From Auanema rhodensis (Eukaryota > Nematoda > Chromadorea > Rhabditida > Rhabditidae), in assembly GCA_964057225.1 (NCBI GenBank), contig OZ059899.1, positions 1,116,001-1,180,000 on the forward strand: a stretch of DNA of 64,000 nt, read 5' to 3'. Position numbers and translations under genes: made by a program. The notes beneath the pieces were generated by a model. It did not search any database and was not told where the DNA came from. It saw nothing but the letters and a program-made list of their open reading frames with translations. Below are positions 22,901 through 35,200 of this stretch, one piece after another; position 1 is the first letter of the stretch, and the number at the start of each line of letters is the position of its first letter.

Positions 22901-24771
22901 TAGTTATGATCGTTTGAAAAATGATGCATTAGTGTATGTTGAGTTTCCATGTACACTCAACATTGCTTCCAAAAACATTTTGACAAAAATTTTTTCGAAA
23001 AATTTCAGAATAATTTAGCAAAAAGTAGATGTTTTTAGATTCCATTTTTCAAGGCAAAGACGATAGACAATGTTATTCAACAAAAAAATTAATTCTTCAG
23101 GGTGAAAATCGAGGATATAAGAGTGAACTTATATCAGTTGATATCTCGGTGCTTTTTTAAGCTAGCGCAAATCTGATAACACAGATCGACGCAGCTTAAA
23201 AATCCGCATCGAATGCACTATACTACATTGAGAAACGCTTAATACAAAAATTAGTTATGATCGTTTGAAAAATGATGCATTAGTGTATGTTGAGTTTCCA
23301 TGTACACTCAACATTGCTTCCAAAAACATTTTGACAAAAATTTTTTCGAAAAATTTCAAAATAATTTAGCAAAAAGTAGATGTTTTTAGATTCCTTTTTT
23401 CAAGGCAAAGACGATGGACAATGTTATTCAACGAAAAAATTAATTCTTCAGGGTGAAAATCGAGGATATAAGTGTGAACTCATATCAGTTGATATCTCGG
23501 TGCATTTTTAAGCTAGCGCAAATCTGATAACACAGATCGACGCAGCTCAACAATCCGCATCGAATGCACTATACTACATTGAGAAACGCTTAATAATAAA
23601 ATTAGTTATGATCGTTTGAAAAACGATGCATTAGTGTATGTTGAGTTTCCATGTACACTCAACATTGCTTCCAAAAACATTTTGACAAAAATTTTTTCGA
23701 AAAATTTCAAAATAATTTAGCGAAAAGTAGATGTTTTTAGATTCCGTTTTTCAAGGCAAAGACGATGGACAATGTTATTCAACGAAAAAATTAATTCTTC
23801 AGGGTGAAAATCGAGGATATAAGTGTGAACTTATATCAGTTGATATCTCGGTGCATTTTCAAGCTAGCGCAAATCTGATAACACAGATCGACGCAGCTCA
23901 AAAATCCGCATCGAATGCACTATACTACATTGAGAAACGCTTAATACAAAAATTTGTTATGATCGTTTGAAAAATGATGCATTAGTGTATGTTGAGTTTC
24001 CATGTACACTCAACATTGCTTCCAAAAACATTTTGACAAAAATTTTTTCGAAAAATTTCAAAATAATTTAGCAAAAAGTAGATGTTTTTAGATTCCGTTT
24101 TTTAAGGCAAAGACGATGGACAATGTTATTCAACGAAAAAAATAATTCTTCAGGGTGAAAATCGAGGATATAAGTGTGAACTTATATCAGTTGATATCTC
24201 GGTGCTTTTTTAAGCTAGCGCAAATCTGATAACACAGATCGACGCAGCTTAAAAATCCGCATCGAATGCACTATACTACATTGAGAAACGCTTAATACAA
24301 AAATTAGTTATGATCGTTTGAAAAATGATGCATTAGTGTATGTTGAGTTTTCATGTACACTCAACATTGCTTCCAAAAACATTTTGACAAAAATTTTTTC
24401 GAAAAATTTCAAAATAATTTAGCAAAAAGTAGATGTTTTTAGATTCCGTTTTTCAAGGCAAAGACGATGGACAATGTTATTCAACGAAAAAAATAATTCT
24501 TCAGGGTGAAAATCGAGGATATAAAGGTGAACTTATATCAGTTGATATCTCGGTGCATTTTTAAGCTAGCGCAAATCTGATAACACAGATCGACGCAGCT
24601 CAAAAATCCGCATCGAATGCACTATACTACATTGAGAAACGCTTAATACAAAAATTAGTTATGATCGTTTGAAAAATGATGCATTAGTGTATGTTGAGTT
24701 TCCATGTACACTCAACATTGCTTCCAAAAACATTTTGACAAAAATTTTTTCGAAAAATTTCAAAATAATTT
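22901..24771 (+). repeat. Satellite monomers with left-zone types reappearing
   Basis: Monomers with ccttttttc, gaactcatatc, ctcaacaatcc and taataaaatt (about 23389-23600) and one with gcattttcaagc (23850-23870) look like the left zone again. They correspond to about 16.02-16.6 kb at a 7,371-bp offset. One copy has gagttttcatg (24345), a rare change in the nearly invariant block. No gene is seen; the 79-codon frame at 23731-23970 is treated as chance. Confidence 0.6.
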
Positions 24772-27000
24772 AGCAAAAAGTAGATGTTTTTAGATTCCGT
24801 TTTTCAAGGCAAAGACGATGGACAATGTTATTCAACGAAAAAAATAATTCTTCAGGGTGAAAATCGAGGATATAAAGGTGAACTTATATCAGTTGATATC
24901 TCGGTGCATTTTTAAGCTAGCGCAAATCTGATAACACAGATCGACGCAGCTCAAAAATCCGCATCGAATGCACTATACTACATTGAGAAACGCTTAATAC
25001 AAAAATTAGTTATGATCGTTTGAAAAATGATGCATTAGTGTATGTTGAGTTTCCATGTACACTCAACATTGCTTCCAAAAACATTTTGACAAAAATTTTT
25101 TCGAAAAATTTCAAAATAATTCAGCAAAAAGTAGATGTTTTTAGATTCCGTTTTCCAAGGCAAAGACGATGGACAATGTTATTCAACGAAAAAAATAATT
25201 CTTCAGGGTGAAAATCGAGGATATATGTGTGAACTTATATCAGTTGATATCTCGGTGCTTTTTTAAGCTAGCGCAAATCTGATAACACAGATCGACGCAG
25301 CTTAAAAATCCGCATCGAATGCACTATACTACATTGAGAAACGCTTAATACACAAATTAGTTATGATCGTTTGAAAAATGATGCATTAGTGTATGTTGAG
25401 TTTCCATGTACACTCAACATTGCTTCCAAAAACATTTTGACAAAAATTTTTTCGAAAAATTTCAAAATAATTTAGCAAAAAGTAGATTTTTTTAGATTCC
25501 ATTTTTCAAGGCAAAGACGATAGACAATGTTATTCAACGAAAAAATTAATTCTTCAGGGTGAAAATCGAGGATATAAGTGTGAACTTATATCAGTTGATA
25601 TCTCGGTGCATTTTTAAGCTAACGCAAATCTGATAACACAGATCGACGCAGCTTAAAAATCCGCATCGAATGCACTATACTACATTGAGAAACGCTTAAT
25701 ACACAAATTAGTTATGATTGTTTGAAAAATGATGCATTAGTGTATGTTGAGTTTCCATGTACACTCAACATTGCTTCCAAAAACATTTTGACAAAAATTT
25801 TTTCGAAAAATTTCAAAATAATTTAGCAAAAAGTAAATGTTTTTAGATTCCGTTTTTCAAGGCAAAGACGATGGACAATGTTATTCAACGAAAAAAATAA
25901 TTCTTCAGGGTGAAAATCGAGGATATAAAGGTGAACTTATATCAGTTGATATCTCGGTGCATTTTTAAGCTAGCGCAAATCTGATAACACAGATCGACGC
26001 AGCTCAAAAATCCGCATCGAATGCACTATACTACATTGAGAAACGCTTAATACAAAAATTAGTTATGATCGTTTGAAAAATGATGCATTAGTGTATGTTG
26101 AGTTTCCATGTACACTCAACATTGCTTCCAAAAACATTTTGACAAAAATTTTATCGAAAAATTTCAAAATAATTTAGCAAAAAGTAGATGTTTTTAGATT
26201 CCGTTTTTCAAGGCAAAGACGATGGACAATGTTATTCAACGAAAAAATTAATTCTTCAGGGTGAAAATCGAGGATATAAGTGTGAACTTATATCAGTTGA
26301 TATCTCGGTGCATTTTTAAGCTAGCGCAAATCTGATAACACAGATCGACGCAGCTTAAAAATCCGCATCGAATGCACTATACTACATTGAGAAACGCTTA
26401 ATACACAAATTAGTTATGATTGTTTGAAAAATGATGCATTAGTGTATGTTGAGTTTCCATGTACACTCAACATTGCTTCCAAAAACATTTTGACAAAAAT
26501 TTTTTCGAAAAATTTCAAAATAATTTAGCAAAAAGTAAATGTTTTTAGATTCTGTTTTTCAAGGCAAAGACGATGGACAATGTTATTCAACGAAAAAAAT
26601 AATTCTTCAGGGTGAAAATCGAGGATATAAAGGTGAACTTATATCAGTTGATATCTCGGTGCATTTTTAAGCTAGCGCAAATCTGATAACACAGATCGAC
26701 GCAGCTCAAAAATCCGCATCGAATGCACTATACTACATTGAGAAACGCTTAATACAAAAATTAGTTATGATCGTTTGAAAAATGATGCATTAGTGTATGT
26801 TGAGTTTCCATGTACACTCAACATTGCTTCCAAAAACATTTTGACAAAAATTTTTTCGAAAAATTTCAAAATAATTTAGCAAAAAGTAGATGTTTTTAGA
26901 TTCCGTTTTTCAAGGAAAAGACGATGGACAATGTTAGTCAACGAAAAAATTAATTCTTCAGGGTGAAAATCGAGGATATAAGTGTGAACTTATATCAGTT
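24772..27000 (+). repeat. Right copy of the 17.4-18.5 kb segment and following monomers
   Basis: The first three monomers match 17401-18500 at 21 monomers offset. Afterwards aaaggtgaac copies (25927, 26630) alternate with gtgtgaac copies two monomers apart (about 25.9-27 kb), giving a short dimeric pattern. Private changes are ttttatcgaaaa near 26149, caaggaaaag near 26912 and gttagtcaacg near 26934. Confidence 0.65.
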
Positions 27001-28043
27001 GATATCTCGGTGCATTTTTAAGCTAGCGCAAATCTGATAACACAGATCGACGCAGCTTAAAAATCCGCATCGAATGCACTATACTACATTGAGAAACGCT
27101 TAATACACAAATTAGTTATGATCGTTTGAAAAATGATGCATTAGTGTATGTTGAGTTTCCATGTACACCCAACATTGCTTCCAAAAACATTTTGACAAAA
27201 ATTTTTTCGAAAAATTTCAAAATAATTTAGCAAAAAGTAGATGTTTTCAGATTCCATTTTTCAAGGCAAAGACGATAGACAATGTTATTCAACGAAAAAA
27301 TTAATTCTTCAGGGTGAAAATCGAGGATATATGTGTGAACTTATATCAGTTGATATCTCGGTGCATTTTTAAGCTAGCGCAAATCTGATAACACAGATCG
27401 ACGCAGCTCAAAAATCCGCATCGAATGCACTATACTACATTAAGAAACGCTTAATACAAAAATTAGTTATGATCGTTTGAAAAATGATGCATTAGTGTAT
27501 GTTGAGTTTCCATGTACACACAACATTGCTTCCAAAAACATTTTGACAAAACTTTTTTCGAAAAATTTCAAAATAATTTAGCAAAAAGTAGATGTTTTTA
27601 GATTCCTTTTCTTAAGGCAAAGACGATGGACAATGTTATTCAACGAAAAAATTAATTCTTCAGGGTGAAAATCGAGGATATATGTGTGAACTTATATCAG
27701 TTGATATCTCGGTGCATTTTTAAGCTAGCGCAAATCTGATAACACAGATCGACGCAGCTCAAAAATCCGCATCGAATGCACTATACTACATTAAGAAACG
27801 CTTAATACAAAAATTAGTTATGATCGTTTGAAAAATGATGCATTAGTGTATGTTGAGTTTCCATGTACACACAACATTGCTTCCAAAAACATTTTGACAA
27901 AACTTTTTTCGAAAAATTTCAAAATAATTTAGCAAAAAGTAGATGTTTTTAGATTCCTTTTCTTAAGGCAAAGACGATGGACAATGTTATTCAACGAAAA
28001 AATTAATTCTTCAGGGTGAAAATCGAGGATATAAGTGTGAACT
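27001..28043 (+). repeat. cacccaac cassette copy 3, with its second monomer tandemly doubled
   Basis: The cassette begins as in the copies at 18.9 and 22.0 kb. Here the monomer with tatatgtgtg, cattaagaaacg, tacacacaac, acaaaactttttt and ccttttcttaagg is present twice in a row. The pairs are 27331/27682, 27516/27867 and 27606/27957. The two copies look identical from about 27282 to 27693 plus 351. The unit after them has gaacttgtatc (28041). Confidence 0.8.
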
Positions 28044-29990
28044 TGTATCAGTTGATATCTCGGTGCATTTTTAAGCTAGCGCAAATCTGATAACACAGAT
28101 CGACGCAGCTTAAAAATCCGCATCGAATGCACTATATTACATCAAGAAACGCTTGATACAAAAATTAGTTATGATCGTTTGAAAAATGATGCATTAGTGT
28201 ATGTTGAGTTTCCATGTACACACAACATTGCTTCCAAAAACATTTTGACAAAACTTTTTTCGAAAAATTTCAAAATAATTTAGCAAAAAGTAGATGTTTT
28301 TAGATTCCTTTTTTTAAGGCAAAGACGATGGACAATGTTATTCAACGAAAAAATTAATTCTTCAGGGTGAAAATCGAGGATATTAGTGTGAACTTATATC
28401 AGTTGATATCTCGGTGCATTTTTAAGCTAGCGCAAATCTGATAACACAGATCGACGCAGCTTAAAAATCCGCATCGAATGCACTATACTACATCAAGAAA
28501 CGCTTGATACAAAAATTAGTTATGATCGTTTGAAAAATGATGCATTAGTGTATGTTGAGTTTCCATGTACACTCAACATTGCTTCCAAAAACATTTTGAC
28601 AAAAATTTTTTCGAAAAATTTCAAAATAATTTAGCAAAAAGTAGATGTTTTTAGATTCCATTTTTCAAGGCAAAGACGATAGACAATGTTATTCAACGAA
28701 AAAATTAATTCTTCAGGGTGAAAATCGAGAATATAAGTGTGAACTTATATCAGTTGATATCTCGGTGCATTTTTAAGCTAGCGCAAATCTGATAACACAG
28801 ATCGACGCAGCTTAAAAATCCGCATCGAATGCACTATACTACATCAAGAAACGCTTGATACAAAAATTAGTTATGATCGTTTGAAAAATGATGCATTAGT
28901 GTATGTTGAGTTTCCATGTACACTCAACATTGCTTCCAAAAACATTTTGACAAAACTTTTTTCGAAAAATTTCAAAATAATTTAGCAAAAAGTAGATGTT
29001 TTTAGATTCCTTTTCTTAAGGCAAAGACGATGGACAATGTTATTCAACGAAAAAATTAATTCTTCAGGGTGAAAATCGAGGATATAAGTGTGAACTTGTA
29101 TCAGTTGATATCTCGGTGCATTTTTAAGCTAGCGCAAATCTGATAACACAGATCGACGCAGCTTAAAAATCCGCATCGAATGCACTATATTACATCAAGA
29201 AACGCTTGATACAAAAATTAGTTATGATCGTTTGAAAAATGATGCATTAGTGTATGTTGAGTTTCCATGTACACACAACATTGCTTCCAAAAACATTTTG
29301 ACAAAACTTTTTTCGAAAAATTTCAAAATAATTTAGCAAAAAGTAGATGTTTTTAGATTCCTTTTTTTAAGGCAAAGACGATGGACAATGTTATTCAACG
29401 AAAAAATTAATTCTTCAGGGTGAAAATCGAGGATATTAGTGTGAACTTATATCAGTTGATATCTCGGTGCATTTTTAAGCTAGCGCAAATCTGATAACAC
29501 AGATCGACGCAGCTTAAAAATCCGCATCGAATGCACTATACTACATCAAGAAACGCTTGATACAAAAATTAGTTATGATCGTTTGAAAAATGATGCATTA
29601 GTGTATGTTGAGTTTCCATGTACACTCAACATTGCTTCCAAAAACATTTTGACAAAAATTTTTTCGAAAAATTTCAAAATAATTTAGCAAAAAGTAGATG
29701 TTTTTAGATTCCATTTTTCAAGGCAAAGACGATAGACAATGTTATTCAACGAAAAAATTAATTCTTCAGGGTGAAAATCGAGAATATAAGTGTGAACTTA
29801 TATCAGTTGATATCTCGGTGCATTTTTAAGCTAGCGCAAATCTGATAACACAGATCGACGCAGCTTAAAAATCCGCATCGAATGCACTATACTACATCAA
29901 GAAACGCTTGATACAAAAATTAGTTATGATCGTTTGAAAAATGATGCATTAGTGTATGTTGAGTTTCCATGTACACTCAACATTGCTTCC
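27880..29990 (+). repeat. Two copies of a 1,053-bp trimer
   Basis: Private markers recur exactly 1,053 bp apart: gaacttgtatc (28041 and 29094), ctatattacatcaag (about 28132 and 29185), gatattagtg (28379 and 29432) and gagaatataag (28726 and 29779). The match begins near the acaaaactttttt copy at 27897 and ends near 30000, where the first unit has acaaaactttttt (28950) and the region after the second has acaaaaattttttcg. Confidence 0.85.
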
Positions 29991-32200
29991 AAAAACATTT
30001 TGACAAAAATTTTTTCGAAAAATTTCAAAATAATTTAGCGAAAAGTAGATATTTTTAGATTCTTTTTTTTAAGGCAAAGACGATGAACAATGTTATTCAA
30101 CGAAAAAATTAATTCTTCAGGGTGAAAATCGAGGATATAAGTGTGAACTTATATCAGTTGATATCTCGGTGCATTTTTAAGCTAGCGCAAATCTGATAAC
30201 ACAGATCGACGCAGCTTAAAAATCCGCATCGAATGCACTATACTACATTGAGAAACGCTTAATACACAAATTAGTTATGATCGTTTGAAAAATGATGCAT
30301 TAGTGTATGTTGAGTATCCATGTACACTCAACATTGCTTCCAAAAACATTTTGACAAAAATTTTTTCGAAAAATTTCAAAATAATTTAGCAAAAAGTAGA
30401 TGTTTTTAGATTCCATTTTTCAAGGCAAAGACGATAGACAATGTTATTCAACGAAAAAATTAATTCTTCAGGGTGAAAATCGAGGATATAAGTGTGAACT
30501 TATATCAGTTGATATCTCGGTGCATTTTTAAGCTAGCGCAAATCTGATAACACAGATCGACGCAGCTTAAAAATCCGCATCGAATGCACTATACTACATT
30601 GAGAAACGCTTAATACACAAATTAGTAATGATCGTTTGAAAAATGATGCATTAGTGTATGTTGAGTTTCCATGTACACTCAACATTGCTTCCAAACACAT
30701 TTTGACAAAAATTTTTTCGAAAAATTTCAAAATAATTTAGCAAAATGTAGATGTTTTTAGATTCCTTTTTTTAAGGCAAAGACGATGGACAATGTTATTC
30801 AACGAAAAAATTAATTCTTCAGGGAAAAAATCGAGGATATAAGTGTGAACTTATATCAGTTGATATCTCGGTGCATTTTTAAGCTAGCGCAAATCTAATA
30901 ACACAGATCGACGCAGCTTAAAAATCCGCATCGAATGCACTATACTACATCAAGAAACGCTTGATACAAAAATTAGTTATGATCGTTTGAAAAATGATGC
31001 ATTAGTGTATGTTGAGTTTCCATGTACACACAACATTGCTTCCAAAAACATTTTGACAAAAATTTTTTCGAAAAATTTCAAAATAATTTAGCAAAAAGTA
31101 GATGTTTTTAGATTCCTTTTCTTAAGGCAAAGACGATGGACAATGTTATTCAACGAAAAAATTAATTCTTCAGGGTGAAAATCGAGGATATAAGTGTGAA
31201 CTTATATCAGTTGATATCTCGGTGCATTTTTAAGCTAGCGCAAATCTGATAACACAGATCGACGCAGCTTAAAAATCCGCATCGAATGCACTATACTACA
31301 TCAAGAAACGCTTGATACAAAAATTAGTTATGATCGTTTGAAAAATGATGCATTAGTGTATGTTGAGTTTCCATGTACACTCAACATTGCTTCCAAAAAC
31401 ATTTTGACAAAAATTTTTTCGAAAAATTTCAAAATAATTTAGCAAAAAGTAGATGTTTTTAGATTCCATTTTTCAAGGCAAAGACGATAGACAATGTTAT
31501 TCAACGAAAAAATTAATTCTTCAGGGTGAAAATCGAGAATATACGTGTGAACTTATATCAGTTGATATCTCGGTGCATTTTTAAGCTAGCGCAAATCTGA
31601 TAACACAGATCGACGCAGCTTAAAAATCCGCATCGAATGCACTATACTACATCAAGAAACGCTTGATACAAAAATTAGTTATGATCGTTTGAAAAATGAT
31701 GCATTAGTGTATGTTGAGTTTCCATGTACACTCAACATTGCTTCCAAAAACATTTTGACAAAAATTTTTTCGAAAAATTTCAAAATAATTTAGCGAAAAG
31801 TAGATGTTTTTAGATTCCTTTTTTTAAGGCAAAGACGATGAACAATGTTATTCAACGAAAAAATTAATTCTTCAGGGTGAAAATCGAGGATATAAGTGTG
31901 AACTTATATCAGTTGATATCTCGGTGCATTTTTAAGCTAGCGCAAATCTGATAACACAGATCGACGCAGCTTAAAAATCCGCATCGAATGCACTATACTA
32001 CATTGAGAAACGCTTAATACACAAATTAGTTATGATCGTTTGAAAAATGATGCATTAGTGTATGTTGAGTTTCCATGTACACTCAACATTGCTTCCAAAA
32101 ACATTTTGACAAAAATTTTTTCGAAAAATTTCAAGATAATTTAGCAAAAAGTAGATGTTTTTAGATTCCATTTTTCAAGGCAAAGACGATAGACAATGTT
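29991..32200 (+). repeat. Satellite monomers of mixed right-zone types
   Basis: About six monomers belong here. Private changes include gtagatatttttag and ttctttttttt near 30048-30070, gagtatccatg near 30312, ttagtaatgatc near 30622, cagggaaaaaatcga near 30822 and caaatctaataac near 30891. The gacgatgaac marker (30079, 31834) later appears in the 2,106-bp units. A 65-codon frame on the minus strand (30533-30730) has no supporting evidence. Confidence 0.6.
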
Positions 32201-35200
32201 ATTCAACGAAAAAATTAATTCTTCAGGGTGAAAATCGAGGATATAAGTGTGAACTTATATCAGTTGATATCTCGGTGCATTTTTAAGCTAGCGCAAATCT
32301 GATAACACAGATCGACGCAGCTTAAAAATCCGCATCGAATGCACTATACTACATTGAGAAACGCTTAATACACAAATTAGTTATGATCGTTTGAAAAATG
32401 ATGCATTAGTGTATGTTGAGTTTCCATGTACACTCAACATTGCTTCCAAACACATTTTGACAAAAATTTTTTCGAAAAATTTCAAAATAATTTAGCAAAA
32501 AGTAGATGTTTTTAGATTCCATTTTTCAAGGCAAAGACAATAGACAATGTTATTCAACGAAAAAATTAATTCTTCAGGGTGAAAATCGAGGATATAAGTG
32601 TGAACTTATATCAGTTGATATCTCGGTGCATTTTTAAGCTAGCGCAAATCTGATAACACAGATCGACGCAGCTTAAAAATCCGCATCGAATGCACTATAC
32701 TACATCAAGAAACGCTTGATACAAAAATTAGTTATGATCGTTTGAAAAATGATGCATTAGTGTATGTTGAGTTTCCATGTACACTCAACATTGCTTCCAA
32801 AAACATTTTGACAAAAATTTTTTCGAAAAATTTCGAAATAATTTAGCAAAAAGTAGATGTTTTTAGATTCCATTTTTCAAGGCAAAGACGATAGACAATG
32901 TTATTCAACGAAAAAATTAATTCTTCAGGGTGAAAATCGAGAATATAAGTGTGAACTTATATCAGTTGATATCTCGGTGCATTTTTAAGCTAGCGCAAAT
33001 CTGATAACACAGATCGACGCAGCTTAAAAATCCGCATCGAATGCACTATACTACATTGAGAAACGCTTAATACACAAATTAGTTATGATCGTTTGAAAAA
33101 TGATGCATTAGTGTATGTTGAGTTTCCATGTACACTCAACATTGCTTCCAAAAACATTTTGACAAAAATTTTTTCGAAAAATTTCAAAATAATTTAGCAA
33201 AAAGTAGATGTTTTTAGATTCCATTTTTCAAGGCAAAGACGATAGACAATGTTATTCAACGAAAAAATTAATTCTTCAGGGTGAAAATCGAGGATATAAG
33301 TGTGAACTTATATCAGTTGATATCTCGGTGCATTTTTAAGCTAGCGCAAATCTGATAACACAGATCGACGCAGCTTAAAAATCCGCATCGAATGCACTAT
33401 ACTACATTGAGAAACGCTTAATACACGAATTAGTTATGATCGTTTGAAAAATGATGCATTAGTGTATGTTGAGTTTCCATGTACACTCAACATTGCTTCC
33501 AAACACATTTTGACAAAAATTTTTTCGAAAAATTTCAAAATAATTTAGCAAAATGTAGATGTTTTTAGATTCCTTTTTTTAAGGCAAAGACGATGGACAA
33601 TGTTATTCAACGAAAAAATTAATTCTTCAGGGTGAAAATCGAGGATATAAGTGTGAACTTATGTCAGTTGATATCTCGGTGCATTTTTAAGCTAGCGCAA
33701 ATCTGATAACACAGATCGACGCAGCTTAAAAATCCGCATCGAATGCACTATACTACATTAAGAAACGCTTAATACACAAATTAGTTATGATCGTTTGAAA
33801 AATGATGCATTAGTGTATGTTGAGTTTCCATGTACACTCAACATTGCTTCCAAAAACATTTTGACAAAAATTTTTTCGAAAAATTTCAAAATAATTTAGC
33901 AAAAAGTAGATGTTTTTAGATTCCATTTTTCAAGGCAAAGACGATAGACAATGTTATTCAACGAAAAAATTAATTCTTCAGGGTGAAAATCGAGGATATA
34001 AGTGTGAACTTATATCAGTTGATATCTCGGTGCATTTTTAAGCTAGCGCAAATCTGATAACACAGATCGACGCAGCTTAAAAATCCGCATCGAATGCACT
34101 ATACTACATTGAGAAACGCTTAATACACAAATTAGTTATGATCGTTTGAAAAATGATGCATTAGTGTATGTTGAGTTTCCATGTACACTCAACATTGCTT
34201 CCAAACACATTTTGACAAAAATTTTTTCGAAAAATTTCAAAATAATTTAGCAAAATGTAGATGTTTTTAGATTCCTTTTTTTAAGGCAAAGACGATGGAC
34301 AATGTTATTCAACGAAAAAATTAATTCTTCAGGGTGAAAATCGAGGATATAAGTGTGAACTTATGTCAGTTGATATCTCGGTGCATTTTTAAGCTAGCGC
34401 AAATCTGATAACACAGATCGACGCAGCTTAAAAATCCGCATCGAATGCACTATACTACATTGAGAAACGCTTAATACACAAATTAGTTATGATCGTTTGA
34501 AAAATGATGCATTAGTGTATGTTGAGTTTCCATGTACACTCAACATTGCTTCCAAAAACATTTTGACAAAAATTTTTTCGAAAAATTTCAAAATAATTTA
34601 GCAAAAAGTAGATGTTTTTAGATTCCATTTTTCAAGGCAAAGACAATAGACAATGTTATTCAACGAAAAAATTAATTCTTCAGGGTGAAAATCGAGGATA
34701 TAAGTGTGAACTTATATCAGTTGATATCTCGGTGCATTTTTAAGCTAGCGCAAATCTGATAACACAGATCGACGCAGCTTAAAAATCCGCATCGAATGCA
34801 CTATACTACATCAAGAAACGCTTGATACAAAAATTAGTTATGATCGTTTGAAAAATGATGCATTAGTGTATGTTGAGTTTCCATGTACACTCAACATTGC
34901 TTCCAAAAACATTTTGACAAAAATTTTTTCGAAAAATTTCGAAATAATTTAGCAAAAAGTAGATGTTTTTAGATTCCATTTTTCAAGGCAAAGACGATAG
35001 ACAATGTTATTCAACGAAAAAATTAATTCTTCAGGGTGAAAATCGAGAATATAAGTGTGAACTTATATCAGTTGATATCTCGGTGCATTTTTAAGCTAGC
35101 GCAAATCTGATAACACAGATCGACGCAGCTTAAAAATCCGCATCGAATGCACTATACTACATCAAGAAACGCTTGATACAAAAATTAGTTATGATCGTTT

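Noticed and set aside
30533-30730. 65-codon frame on the minus strand
   Set aside because: It is a single occurrence within an ordinary monomer, and neighbouring copies break it. There is no supporting evidence.
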